Positions 10,201 through 32,891 of a stretch of 64,000 bases of DNA are shown here, one piece after another; within the stretch, counting starts at the first letter, position 1; every line of letters starts with the position of its first letter. The stretch covers positions 9,926,501 through 9,990,500 of the forward strand of contig NC_079377.1 of the NCBI RefSeq assembly GCF_021018895.1, written 5' to 3'. This DNA is from Seriola aureovittata (lineage: Eukaryota; Chordata; Actinopteri; Carangiformes; Carangidae). Below the pieces are notes generated by a model that did not search any database, had not been told where the DNA came from, and worked only from the letters and a program-made list of their open reading frames with translations. The translations under genes were made by a program, and so were the position numbers.

Positions 10201-13200
10201 ACAGACAGATGATAACTACGATCCTTCCACACTGTATGTGCCTGAGGATTTTCTAAACAGAGTCACTCCTGGTATGCGTCGGTGGTGGCAGCTCAAATCG
10301 CAGATGTTTGATACAGTGATATTCTACAAGGTGGGGAAGTTTTATGAGCTCTACCACATGGATGCTGTGATTGGAGTCAACGAAGTGGCACTGACTTTCA
10401 TGAAGGGGACCTGGGCGCACTCGGGCTTTCCAGAGATCGGCTTTGCGCGTTTCTCAGACGTTCTGGTCCAGAAAGGCTACAAGGTGGCTCGAGTGGAGCA
10501 GACGGAGACCCCAGATATGATGGAAGCACGCTGTAAGACCATGGCTAAACCCACAAAATTTGACCGTGTGGTGAGAAGAGAGGTGTGCCGGATTATCACA
10601 CGTGGTACCCAAACGTACAGTGTGTTAGACGGTGCTCCTTCAGAGAGCCAGAGCAAGTTCCTGCTGAGTTTAAAGGAAAAGGCTGAAGAGGAAAGCTCTG
10701 GCCGCTGCCGCACCTACGGTGTCAGCTTTGTAGACACGTCAGTGGGTTATTTTCATGTCGGTCAGTTCCCAGACGATCGTCACTGCTCACGCCTGCGCAC
10801 CCTGATAGCACACTTTGCCCCCGCTGAGGTGCTCTTTGAAAGGGGGAACCCATCTGTTGAAACACGCAAGATACTCAAGGCCTCTCTGTCTTCTGCTCTG
10901 CAAGAAGGGCTTAATGCAGGGACACAGTTCTGGGACGCGCAGAAGACTCTTAAAACCCTCTCAGAGGAAGACTACTTTAAAGATACCACTGGCAAGGAGC
11001 AGGAGACTGGAAACAATCTTCTTCCTCCTCTTCTAAAAAAGATGACCTCTGAGAGTGATTCACTGTGCCTTACTCCTAAGGAGGGCTATGAGCTGGCACT
11101 GTCAGCACTGGGTGGAAGCATCTTCTACCTGAAGAAGTGTCTGGTAGACCAAGAGCTTCTCTCCATGGCCAACTTTGAAGAATATGTCCCTGTTGATGTA
11201 GAGATGGAGAAAGCTGCTGGACCTGCCAGCTTCTTCACCCAGACTCGTCAGCGAATGGTCCTGGATGGAGTGACTCTGGCAAACTTGGAAATCTTTCAGA
11301 ATGGGTCAGGAGGAACAGAGGGGACGCTGCTGGAGCGCTTGGACACGTGCTCTACCCCGTTTGGTAAGAGGCTGCTGAAGCAGTGGCTCTGTGCTCCTCT
11401 GTGTAACCCCACATCCATCAAGGACAGACTGGATGCGGTGGAGGACCTGATGGGAGCCCAGGCCCAGGCTACAGAGGTTTCAGACCTGCTGAAGAAGCTT
11501 CCAGATTTGGAACGTCTCCTCAGTAAAATCCACAGCATTGGCACTCCTCTGAAAGGCCAGGACCACCCTGATAGCAGAGCAGTTCTCTACGAGGAGGTCA
11601 CCTACAGCAAACGCAAGATAGCAGACTTCCTCTCAGCACTGGAAGGTTTCAAAACTATGCAGGAGATCATTTCTATCCTCGCTCCAGTTTCAGGCGAATT
11701 TTGCTCCACGTTGCTCCGCCAAGTCATCAGTCTGAAAAGTGAAAAGGATGGCCTCTTTCCCGACCTCTCAGCTGAACTCAGGCGCTGGGAGACGGCTTTT
11801 GACCACCGGAAAGCCCGCACTACTGGTGTCATCACCCCAAAAGCCGGCTTTGACCCCGAGTACGACCAGGCTCTGACTGGGGTCAAGAACTGCGAGCGAG
11901 AGCTGCAGGATTATCTGGACAGACAGAAGAAGAGACTCGGCTGTAAAAACATGGCTTACTGGGGAACTGGGCGAAACCGCTTCCAGATGGAGGTGCCTGA
12001 CAGCGTCTCAGAGAGGAATATTCCTGAGGAGTACGAAGTGAAATCTACAAAGAAAGGCTGGAAGCGTTACGTAACAAAGAAGAGTGAGCGGCTGTTCTCA
12101 GAGCTGCAAGGATTTGAGGAGAAGAGGGATGCTGCACTTAAAGACTGCATGAGGAGACTGTTCTACAACTTCGACAAGAACTACAGCGACTGGAAGACTG
12201 GCGTGGAGTGTATGGCAGTGCTTGGTAATTATATCTTCTTTTTTTTTTATTGTTGTTAATCAGCATCATTTTATTACAGCATGCATCAATCAAATAGGTG
12301 AAGTAATACTTTAAATTACTGCAGTACAAAACAAAGTGCTGTCCTTCTCATTCTCAGTGTAATTTTTTAATTTGTAATTGTCTCAGAGGGAAAACCCCCT
12401 TTTTCTTTTTCTTTTTTTCCTTCTGAAAACAAGCTGGCATCGCAGGTGTATGCTCTCAATATTTTTCCTGCAGATGTTACTGATATACTGCCGGTATTTA
12501 AGATGATGTTGCACCAGTCTGGGCGTACTTGGTTAAGTTGATACTCATTAATTTAGTATGCTCCTCACATAGTTTGCATAGTTTATTACTGATCTCTGGT
12601 GCACTAACATATTGTTCTTTATAATGTGTTTTTCTATCACTGAACCATCCCTAAGCCACAGGTTTAGTTTTATTTATTTAACTTTTTTAACAGGAGTTTA
12701 ACATAGAGTTTTAAAGGATGACAGATTGAATGCTTAATTACTCTTTACTTTTACTTCCAGTTAAGTGTCTTGTTTTTTTGTTTCTCAGATGTACTGCTGG
12801 CCTTGTCACGCTACAGTCAGGGTGGAGACGGACCGATGACCCGGCCACAGGTGGTGCTCCCTGAGGGTGACGACCAGGTAGAGACCTTCGTTGACCTCAC
12901 TGGATCCCGACATCCCTGTGTCACCAAGACCTTCTTTGGCGATGACTTCATTCCTAATGACATCTTCATTGGCTGCCCTGGTAGTGGTGAAACTGATGAG
13001 GATAAAGGTCATGCCTTGTGTGTCCTTGTCACAGGGCCAAACATGGGTGGAAAGTCCACTCTCATGAGACAGGTGGGGCACTTATGGATGTATGTTTTAT
13101 TGTTTTCTCCCTGTGTATGAAAAACTTGATAGGATTAAGTGATGGACCGGAAATAATGCAGGTCTGTTTGGTATCTCTGTTGGCCCATTTTCTTATGCAT

Positions 13201-14893
13201 TTCTTTATGTACAGTGTGGACTTGTGATCATCATTGCTCAGCTGGGTTGCTATGTTCCTGCCGAGAGCCTGCGCTTCACACCAGTTGACAGGGTCTTCAC
13301 CCGGCTGGGAGCCTCAGATCGTATCATGGCTGGTAACATCACAAACCCCACTTAACAAATGTTATGTAATGATCTGAGCTTCCACTTCATGCACTAAGCT
13401 TGTACTATCAACCCTTGTCTTCTGCAGGAGAGAGTACCTTCTTTGTGGAGCTAAGCGAGACTGCCAGCATCCTGCACCATGCCACTAAACACTCGCTCGT
13501 GCTCCTGGATGAATTAGGTACGTCTTTGGTGCTTATTACGGCTGATTCATAATGCCAGCAAACATCATAGGAATTCTCTTCGGCACCGTTTTCCTCCTGT
13601 GGTGGTACATTTGTGGGCTGTAACTGTTGAGCTGTGAACTGTTTGCAGGAAGGGGCACAGCCACATATGATGGCACAGCGATTGCCAGTGCTGTTGTGAA
13701 GGAGCTTGCTGAGAAAATCTGCTGTCGCACCCTTTTCTCCACACATTACCACTCCCTGGTGGAGGACTACGCCAACAACCCTGCTGTGCGGTTGGGCCAC
13801 ATGGTGAGTACAGCAATGCAAAAGAAGCAGGAGATGAAAAAAGCTGTGACTAAAATTATTATCCAGGGAAATATCTTCTAAATTGTATTCGCTTATTGCA
13901 TCCTGTCTATTGTACTTAATATGTGGTGGAGCCAGAGTCAAATTTCTGTGCAGACAACCTGGTTATCTGTTCCACCCTTCGTACAGGGTATTACTTTACT
14001 TTTTTCTGTCACTTAATCCTTTGGTACAGGAAAATAAACTCTTGGAAGTCATGTTGGTTGGTTTCACAGAGAGCCTGGAGGGTATTGGGTGCATTTCTTT
14101 CCACAGTTATTTGTGCGTATAAACTCTGAAACGAATCCCTCAAGTCAACAGAACAGAAACTCTACAATGCAGCTGTTTCCTTGCTGTTATCATTGTGGGG
14201 ACTCTTCTAACCACGTGTAACTTCAGTTCCTGTTACTTTACTAACATGACATATAATTTGAAGTAATTCTGTGCGCATTAGTTGTTTGTTTGTTTTCATC
14301 ATACTAATTTCTTGTGGATTATGTATGTGCCCAAATGAATAATTTCCCGCTTGTGCTGGGCAGGTTCTGTAGTCTCCCCCACTGAACTCTCACAATGTGC
14401 AGTAAAGTGCCATGTGTCCGACCGTTTTTGTGTATTCTGGATCATGTGCAATGCCCTGGTATTAATTAGATTGTCTGTTTTGTTCTTTTTCAGGCGTGCA
14501 TGGTGGAGAATGAATGTGAGGATCCAAGTCAAGAAACCATCACATTCCTCTACAAGTTCATCACAGGTGCTTGTCCAAAGAGTTACGGCTTCAATGCAGC
14601 TCGACTCGCCAGCCTGCCAGAGGAGGTCATCCAATCAGGACACAGGAAGGCCAGAGAGTTTGAGAAGAACACCATCAGCCTCAGACTGTTCAAGTATGTA
14701 TTTATAGATCAGTTAATGCATCCTGTTGCCCCCTCATGTGACTGCAGTAACACCCTGGTGTTTGTAGCACCAAAGCTCTGTTGTGATTTCCTCTCCCCTT
14801 TTCTCTTGCAGGAAACTCTGCCAGTTTGCTGAAGATGCCACACTGGACAACACACACTTTGCTTCACTTGTTCTGATGCTCGACAACATGTAG
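7299..14893 (+). CDS. msh6: DNA mismatch repair protein Msh6 (MutS homolog 6)
   Basis: Msh6 pairs with Msh2 to form MutSalpha, which recognises base mismatches and small loops in the nucleus. Exons: 7299-7561, 8928-9139, 9263-9435, 9650-12224, 12789-13072, 13215-13332, 13428-13517, 13649-13803, 14494-14693, 14812-14893. All are GT-AG and phases close to 1383 aa (human 1360). Lengths of exons 6-9 (118, 90, 155, 200) equal the human ones as I recall them. Visible features: N-terminal PCNA-binding box QSSLFNFF (residues 4-11); PWWP domain about 99-160 with HPWWP at 109-113; acidic/basic linker with KRKR near 317; mismatch-reading Phe-Tyr-Glu at F447/E449; Walker [10 protein letters not shown] about 1157-1165; Walker B with D1236-E1237 (LVLLDE) running into [16 protein letters not shown] switch region. 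All key residues are intact. Exon 2 has a second in-frame acceptor at 8955. Introns hold no other gene; intron 1 (1.4 kb) has a CTCF-like site. Confidence 0.96.
8048..8060 (+). promoter_or_regulatory. CTCF-like core motif in msh6 intron 1
   Basis: CCACTAGATGGCA fits the vertebrate CTCF core consensus CCASYAGRKGGCR at every position. It lies about 490 bp into msh6 intron 1. Occupancy is unknown, and single matches of this length occur by chance. Confidence 0.4.
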
Positions 14894-14966
14894 TTAGTAA
14901 AACATGATTTGTTCTTGCTGAATTTTTGTTTTGTGAGCACTTGAAAAAACACTACTGTAATGATCT

Positions 14967-14972
14967 AATAAA
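14967..14972 (+). terminator. msh6: msh6 poly(A) signal AATAAA
   Basis: First canonical AATAAA downstream of the msh6 stop (TAG 14891-14893), giving a very short 3' UTR of roughly 95-110 nt. It is followed by a T-rich stretch. It abuts the reverse-strand signal assigned to fbxo11. Confidence 0.8.
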
Positions 14973-14973
14973 G

Positions 14974-14979
14974 TTTATT
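14974..14979 (-). terminator. fbxo11: Candidate distal fbxo11 poly(A) signal (AATAAA on minus strand)
   Basis: TTTATT on the plus strand gives AATAAA on the minus strand, one base away from the msh6 signal. It would yield an fbxo11 3' UTR of about 1.7 kb. A nearer minus-strand AATAAA at 15562-15567 would give about 1.1 kb; which one is used cannot be told from sequence alone. Confidence 0.5.
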
Positions 14980-16641
14980 CTTTAAAAAAATGACAATGTT
15001 TCATCTAGGAAATTAAACCCTTTTAATTCACGCTAGCGCCTACATAACGGTTATTGAATACTTCACAATATATTAAGTCTAGATGTTATGATACATGCAT
15101 ACATTTCAGTCTGTATGAGAACCCACAATCACCAGTACACATGAATTGGGAGGGGTGGGAGGACTGGGGGCAATGAAACCATATAGCGCTGTATATAGAT
15201 ACTTGTCTCAGCTTCAGTAGAGTAAAAGCCTTTTAAATTCTCCAGCAACATTGGCAAACAAGGGAAAGAACATCAAAATTAACGGTGCTTTCACAAGACT
15301 TGTTTTTTTTTTTTAACCCTAATCCAAGTAAAAAATTAAATCTGTCATATAAAAGAAATTCTATATCTTAACAGGCCAAGAAGCAGCATTTGTGCCCGTA
15401 TACTGATTCTAATACAGGGTAAGATGTCTATAGATTATGTAATCTACTTGACCGATGAATCAATGACAATTTCTCAATGTACCACAGAGGGTACAACGAT
15501 CTACATGTCCTTAGATAATTTCCTTGCAGATGTATAATACCCTGACCCAAACCAGCAATGTTTTATTTGATAAATAAGTAAAGAGGAGGCTGTATCTTAC
15601 TTAGAAACTACACCACTAAATTGTTATACAACTTCAGCCTTGAATATAAATGCTTAATTTTCCCCCATTGCTTTCTCCTTTTAAGTTGGATCTCACGTGA
15701 CAAACTGAAAATATGCATAGATTATGTAAAACAGACTGAAATATAATAGTTCAGCTTCCTTACAAAGACAAACATCAACGATGCTACACAAGTCTTGTGA
15801 AATCACATTTCAGCATCTATTTTTCTGTATTGCAAATGTAAAATGAGTCAACATTGCTGGAGAAAATGTTTAGTGTTTTCCTCTCTTTTCTCTGATCTCT
15901 TTCACAGAAAGAAGTTAGATACTGCGACATGAGTATAATTACAGCAATTCTAGGGTATAATAACCAAAAAAATTAACACATTTAATAAAATAAAGACATT
16001 CAAGTACAGTAAGATTTTTGCATGAAAATACAAAACTACACAAAAAGCATTAAAATCAAATCTCAACAGTTGTCTTGAGGGGGTGAAAAAAAAAAGCTGA
16101 AGTGCTAGGTCATTTTTCCCGTACATATCATACGAGCACGTCGGTTGCCCAGTGATGGAAGCATTGTTGTATTTGGGGCCTTTGCCTCCACATGAGAAAA
16201 GTTGTGCCTCTTTTGACTGAGCATCTGTCCACCATGGGGCTGTACATGACTGCAGTATCTCGTTGTTCCTCTTCTTAATAGCAGATGAGCCTGTGGCTCT
16301 TTGTCCATCTCTCATCAGTTTCACTTACTTGACTGAAGCAATGCACCCACAAACCCTGAGTCAGCTGCTCTTCTGCTCTGTCCCACTGATGTCATCTTTT
16401 TTGTCAAATAATTGAAGAAAAGAAAAAGCGAGGCATCCATAATCAGACTTTTTTTTTTCTAAATGTCTCCTTTTACCATATTCTTGTCCAAGTCTTTTTT
16501 TTCTTTTTTTTTTTTAAAGTCACTGTATATGCTCTGTCAAAGTGAATCTGTATTTTAGTTTGGATTTACTCCTCCAATGCACGACTCAAAGTGTCTTATG
16601 TCCATTACTGCTGAAGCACAAAAAGACCTTGGGTCTCCAGC
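14980..16641 (-). other. fbxo11: fbxo11 3' UTR (inferred)
   Basis: AT-rich sequence between the fbxo11 stop (TGA, 16642-16644 on the minus strand) and the msh6 3' end, with no coding frame of note. It contains homopolymer runs at about 15302-15314, 16087-16096, 16449-16459 and 16495-16515. Its assignment to fbxo11 rests on orientation and the minus-strand poly(A) signals, not on transcript evidence. Confidence 0.6.
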
Positions 16642-26587
<9,946 letters not shown>

Positions 26588-26900
26588 TTGGGGTGTTGTT
26601 AATCTTGAAGAAATGTCGAAGCCTTCACAGCAGAAGAGGCGACGCAAAGCTCATCATCTATGTATTTTTCTTCAGCATTGCACGATCTGCCATGTCTAGC
26701 CGTGGCTCCTGGAAAACGTATCGCGGTGTGTTATTCCCGTTCCCCTGCACTGGTGTTACGTCTAGCCCCGTTCTACTGTAGCAGGAGGAGCCATAACAGA
26801 CAAGCACAGTCCGTCAGGCCTCAGTCACATCACATGGGAGGACTTCTCGCCTTCTCGTCGCTTTCCCCGTTCTCGGCGGTCTATTCAATAGTGATTTCAC
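26588..26900 (-). promoter_or_regulatory. fbxo11: Putative fbxo11 promoter and 5' UTR
   Basis: CpG-containing sequence directly upstream of the fbxo11 ATG (minus strand) that lacks a TATA box, consistent with a broad housekeeping-type promoter. Copies of the palindrome TAACGTTA occur in exon 1 and intron 1 (26560, 26485, 26165, 25902). The transcription start could not be placed. A 183-residue open frame on the other strand (26660-27211) has no recognisable domain and is taken as chance in GC-rich DNA. Confidence 0.45.
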
Positions 26901-29900
26901 TTGTACTACCCGAGCATCCACCATGGGAGAAGCTGCAGTTTGTCTCAGCAGTGGTCTACCTACATACTGGAGATGAGTGCAGCCCCTATAGGTGGAGTAC
27001 AAGCATCAAGGAATCCAAATCTTCCAACATCCTTCAATCTAACAAACTGCTATCAGTTATTATTCTTGCATGTGACATCAAAACACCCTATAACACACAA
27101 TATATTTTGTCTGATTGTGATAATGTGATTTTAACTCTTATCACTGAGGGACCAATCACAGATCAATGCTTGATTAAAAATTATTTCAGCAGATTATTCA
27201 ACTTACTCTAACTTTATTCCTGACCAAGCTGCACATCCATAGTTTACTAAGGTCTAAATTTTGTCAGACAAAATCAGAACCCTGTTCAAAATCATTTATC
27301 TTTGGTATAACAGGTGGCCAACTCCATCATAGCATGACAAAATATGTGTTTGTTATTGGGTGTGGATTGTCTATTGTGTTGTGCCAATTGAAAAAGTGTC
27401 CTACTACTCCTAATTCAACCTCGCTGTCCTTGGCGATTGGCAGGAATCCATTCTGGCTGTGGAAAATTGCTTGAAATCTGAGAAAAATAGATAATTTCTC
27501 CACAGGAATCAAAATGTGTCATGATTATGTAGATGTTGTATGAAGTGAGAGCAGTGAGAGTCAGTGTTTTGGGGACAACTTAGTAGTGAGCCACTGTTCC
27601 TTCACATTTAGAGTATCCCATTAAGATAGTTTTGGTATATGTTAAGGATGGCTGCTTCATGCTGGCTGCTTGCCATGTTACAACTGTCACACTGACCTGG
27701 ATAAGTAATAAGATGAGCGGATGATTTATTATTCTATGTCAAACAGGTTCAGTCAAAACATACTCCAGTCTTCACAGGTTCTGCTGCAAGGAGCATTATT
27801 CATCCAGTGCAGATATGCTGTCATTTTCCTCTGCTCTGTTTCCAACCTGTTTACACATACATTCAAAACCATGCACAGCCCAGTACACAAAATCTGGGTG
27901 TTGTATCCTGTTGCAAATATTATGACTGAGTGGAATCCATTGATAGACATGCAAGGGCTCTAACTGAGTGGACACCAGTTTACAGACTTATCATGTCCTT
28001 AATAATTCCAGCTTGTGGGCCATTTTAAAGTCTTTCAATGAAAGCTGGATGCTCAGAATGTTGTCTCATGGCTAAGTGTTATGTAAATTCAAAGAATCGT
28101 CACTTTCTCTATGTAATTGTTGAAACAGTATCACAAAACATCTTTACTGAGTCTTTGTTCAGTTTGTTACTGAACTCTGTGAGCCACATCCAATCCCTCA
28201 AATCCAATAAACACGGATTTTCCCTCAGTGTTATTCACAGTCCTTGTGATGTGATACAGCCTTGGCTTCCACATTGTACAGCAAATGCATTCCTACTTAA
28301 TATTACTGAACAAATGCTATTATGTAAATAAGAAAATAGTAATAAAGCAGCAAGAATAAAAACTTTGCACAAATTATTTTTATGCAAAGAATCTAACTTA
28401 TTTCTAATATTCTATACATCATAGGATTCCCAAACAATCCCCAACAAATGCAGGTGAAATGGTGTTTGACATATTGCAATTTGAGATTCTGGTACTTTGT
28501 CTGATGGTGGTGCTATTCGGCATGACCAAATGAGAACAATGAAAGGGTCTTGCATACAGATCTTAGTCCAGATTAAACACAATACATGAGAAATTTTGCA
28601 GAACTCAGCCATAGTCATTTTATTATTTACACATGTATTTTTCTCCATATGACATATAAAATGTAATCTGTGAAAAATGTATTTTAGGTTGACAGAGGAA
28701 AAAGAGAAAAAGTAATATTGCAAAATATGATGTACAGTTTAATTTCAAACATTCGTTTTTCGTTCACAAGTGTGGGCTTATTGTCTTTCTCCTCAGTTTA
28801 CTCAATAGACAATTGATAGAGTATTCTGTCACTTACTTACCTGCACAGTAGCCTTTGTCCACTAGATGTCTCCTCATCTCTACCTCTGAGTATTCACTAC
28901 ATGCTGTTTGTAAGATGAGCATCACATGATACTTTACCTCTATCTGTCTTTTTGTCTCTATTGTCTGAGTGATGCCTCTCCTTGCTCTTTTTTTTTCTCA
29001 CTGATGCTAAAATATCACTTTCTTTGTTTCACATACATCTTGAGTGTTCACTCCTGGCAATCACTGTAAGTTATAATTTATTTCCAGACACCTTACCCAA
29101 GGATGCTGCCATGACAACAATGTTGTTTGTTATACTGATTGTGTCAAATTGCCAAATACATTAATGAATTATCTCCTCTCTGGTAGACTGAAACCCCAGC
29201 CCTTTTTTTTTTTGCAGCAATGCTGAGCTTTGTAAATATTTGCTTGTAGGATATCAATATGTGCCTGTGGTGACAACATGGTAATTAATTAGCATATATT
29301 TTGGCTGGTCTAAATGAATACTGTTCCACTGACTAATTAACTACCTACAGTAAATGAGCCACAATGAACTGTAAAACAATCCTCCTTTACGTGGTGGCGT
29401 CCTCACAACTGATGCAATATTGTACGTTTTTATACACATTTATAGTATTTATATTTTCCATTAATGCATATGTTTTCTTTCATATTGTTTTTTTAGTGCT
29501 TTCAATCAACCCCAGGCCTATCAGCAGGACCATCTGTGATTTGTTGCTTCGTGGTCATTGACCCATCTGTGAGTTTGTCTGTCTGTCTGATGAGGTTAAT
29601 GTTGATTGACCTCAGGAGAGGAGTCAGCTGAGAGTCTTGTGTCGGACACTGTGTCACCCAAAACCCTTTGCTAACATCAGCAGCCATGATACTATGAAAT
29701 GAAAGAGTTCTTGTTGTAGTTTTTGTCATGTGTCTTTTGTTGTTAAATCTGCAGTTATGTGGTTAGTTATCAAAGATTTGATCAACTTGATCACATTTTC
29801 TGAATGGACTTGTTTTGTCTGTGGCATTGTAAATGACAAACTAATGACATTTGTGTTCATGATGCACTATCTGTGGTCATCTGATGATAAAATGGGTGGA

Positions 29901-30667
29901 CTCAGTGTTGCGATGGCCAGAAGGAACATTTTTCGTCCCGTCTAACATAATCTCTCCATTTAGTCTTTCTACTTGTATTTTTCAAACTGAATCACCGGTC
30001 CTCTTAGAAAAATATTGTGAAACATACCTCTTTACTTTAGCCTGAAACACAGAGAGCTTAACTGTCAAGATCTGTTGTTTTCGACACTAATCTGTTGGAG
30101 ATATGACAGTGAGGCACATGTGTTGGCTTGGTAACCAATCTAGTATCCAGTGGCAACAGAGGTCTATTGAATGCTGGGTGGCTCTGTATTGGCTGGTGTG
30201 CCCACCACTCTCCTGTGTCACAAAGTCACAGACGCACATCCATATAGCAGCTCTGAATAATGGTAGGGTTGTGTAATATTCAGCTGAGGAGTCAATATTG
30301 TGTGTGAGTGTGATTGGGGAGGGGTCATCCTAGCGCTGATATTACAAATGCTCTTTGTGTTGAACAACTTAATGTACTGACCTGCAGGTGGAAGCACTCA
30401 CTGTCTCCGTCACTTTCTCTGTCTCTTTATCAGATGCATTCACACACACAAACACACACACACTCACATGTTTAAGTCCTTATTTCAAAGACCCACCATC
30501 CTTAACATGAAATACTCCATCATGAAAAGACTGGACATGTTTCAGGATTGTCTCTGTTCTTGGTCATCATTGAGTCCTATCCACATCTGAAGGCATCCAC
30601 TGGGGCAGAGGCAGACACAACAGGATAAGCGTCTTTGTCTCAGACTCCTGTCTGTCAGAGACCCCCT

Positions 30668-30702
30668 CCACCACCACCACCACCACCACCACCACCACCA
30701 CC
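30668..30702. repeat. (CCA)n microsatellite
   Basis: About eleven CCA/ACC units followed by C-rich sequence. It produces the poly-Val stretch in a spurious minus-strand frame. Confidence 0.95.
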
Positions 30703-32377
30703 CCACTACCCCCCCCTCCCAGCCTCTCCTCTATTTGGGCGGCTGTTACAGAGAGGGCAGATGGCTCATTACCATAAATAGGACAGAGAGAGAGAGTGAG
30801 TGAGGGGGCCTTGCGCACCGACCAACAGGACCATGCCGCCCAAAACCAAGGAAATGGGAGGCCGTTGCTAGGAGAGAGGAAAGACAGCTTTATGGCAACA
30901 CAAAGCTGATTCCCCCATCCGACCTCGTATTGCTCCCGCCCCCTCGTTCCCTGCTCTGGGGACAGAGCCTTGAATCTGCTGGTCGGGGACAGATGGTCGA
31001 TGGGCCCCACTGTCTCTACAGCTGGACACAGGCTGCACCGACACAGTTGGACCTGGCAGGACTGAATCACACCTCATCCTGTCCAACGTATCAGAAGCAG
31101 GAGCAGAAAGTGCTGAAGCCCAGGCCATCAGCTAAGAATAGATCCACACTTGTTGCCCACGGGAAATGTGTGGCTGCACAATAGATGATAATATGTTAAG
31201 AATTTGTCTTTGTAGTAGTGCAATGCTCTCTCTAGGATGAAAATCATTCACTGAGGATAATCACAGGTTGTATCTTGCTTCTCTATTGTTGCTATTTAGT
31301 TTGTAAACACTTAATGGCAATGATTTAGTCAATGCCTGTATCGGGAAGTTCTGAAATGATACACCTACCTTATACAAACACACACAAAATCCCGCTATGA
31401 CTCTGATGTGAATAGAACTCTGTTGTTTTTTTTTTCAGCCACACCTCTGTTATTTGAAATCTCTATCTTCTCGCTAATCTGAACACCCCCATTTGAGTCA
31501 TTGCACTTGTTTTTGACTGTTTTGTGAGCTAAATGTATTCAGCCATATGTAAATAAAAAAAAGTGCCCTAAAATAGGGGGAAGGTGGGGTGAGGTGAAGC
31601 ACTTCTTCCTATGGAAAGTATCTCAGTCAAGACACCACCTCTGAAACAATAGCACATCTGCTCTCACTAGACCTCTGGTCGAAAGGGCAAGTGCAGCCAA
31701 CTGTCTCACAGACAGGAAGGAGGAGAGATCAATTGAGAAAACTAATTTAAATAAATGAAAAATGTTAGCTATAAATACTTCAGTGTGGTAATTATTGAAT
31801 GGTTCCTTTGATCTGATTTGAAGCTAGACTCAGAAATGTGTGAATTTTCTCTCATTTGCCATAATAGTTCATGTTGGCTGATAAGGTTTGAGATCTTTTG
31901 CATATTGTCCAATGGGGAACAACCACTGAGCAAACTGGGGCAGGATGTTTGACAGCATCACCTTAATGTGTTGCAAGACAAAAGAGGGATGGGAAAGGAG
32001 GGAGAAAAGGACGACTAACCACAATGAAGGAAAGAAAGCGTGGCAGCAGCATGACAACTAAGCAGAATAGAGGCGGTCCTGCATCACCTAGCCATCCGCC
32101 CTGGTTGCATAGGAACACGAGGGCCATGCCTACCCTGCAGACACACTCCTTTTCCTCTCTCCTCTGACACACTTCATTACCCAGTGCTCAGCCAGGCACA
32201 GAGAGGCACTGCACCACTTTCTTAACACTACGGCCGTGTGCCCGCTCACAGCCCAGCAGCCAGGCTCCCCACAGACCAGGGCAGGGTATACACTGCCCCT
32301 CAGGCACCGGGTCACAGTCACTTTATATGCATAGTGGAGAAACAACACTGGGAGGTCTCTACATGTATCATGTAAGC

Positions 32378-32891
32378 AGTGGGGCCCAACCTTTTTTTTT
32401 TATGTCAGACATATCCCCACAGTCCTGTTACATGAACCCATACCCTTCATTGATGCCACCCATCATGTTCCAAATGTGTGTTTGTTGTGGATATAATTAT
32501 GGATGTTACAATGTTTTCTCATACTGTACTGTCAATATTTAGGTCAGTTTTGTTACATTTGGATTGGCACTGCCAGTACAGGCAGAAGCTGGACATTTCA
32601 GCCATTTACTTTCAGCTAACAATTTAAACCATTTATCCCTTACTTTTAGTTAACTATTTCAAACATTTATCCTTTACTTTTGGCTATTTCAACCATATAG
32701 GCATATGCATTACTTTTAGCTAACTGTTAGCTTTAAGCTAACTACACTTTTCTGCTCACTTGCACTATTGGCCTAGGTGGTTAACATTGTTCAGATATTA
32801 TAACTGACTCAATATGTGGATATAAATGTTCATATGAATCAAATTGTAAATTACATTTTTGTCAAATCAGTGCACCCCAGGTTGGAAATCA
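32378..32891. mobile_element. Degenerate teleost interspersed repeat
   Basis: The left edge CAGTGGGGCCCAACCTTTTT and the right edge GTGCACCCCAGGTTGGAAATC form a rough inverted pair (CCAACCT / AGGTTGG), a signature of a common fish non-autonomous element. The interior has near-tandem units at about 32600-32700 (ACTTTTAG/CTAACTATTTCAAACATTTATCC-type). No coding sequence remains. Boundaries are approximate. Confidence 0.45.

Noticed and set aside
9957..10256. Alternative plus and minus frames over msh6 exon 4
   Set aside because: They overlap the intact 2575-bp msh6 exon in other frames.
13408..13941. 177-codon minus-strand frame
   Set aside because: Runs antisense across msh6 exons 7 and 8 and the introns between; a shadow of conserved coding sequence.
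26660..27211. 183-codon plus-strand frame next to the fbxo11 promoter
   Set aside because: No recognised domain; antisense to the fbxo11 leader in CpG-bearing DNA; residues look random and it runs into AT-rich sequence.
30567..31070. 167-codon minus-strand frame
   Set aside because: Contains a poly-Val run made by the (CCA)n repeat; no homology recognised.
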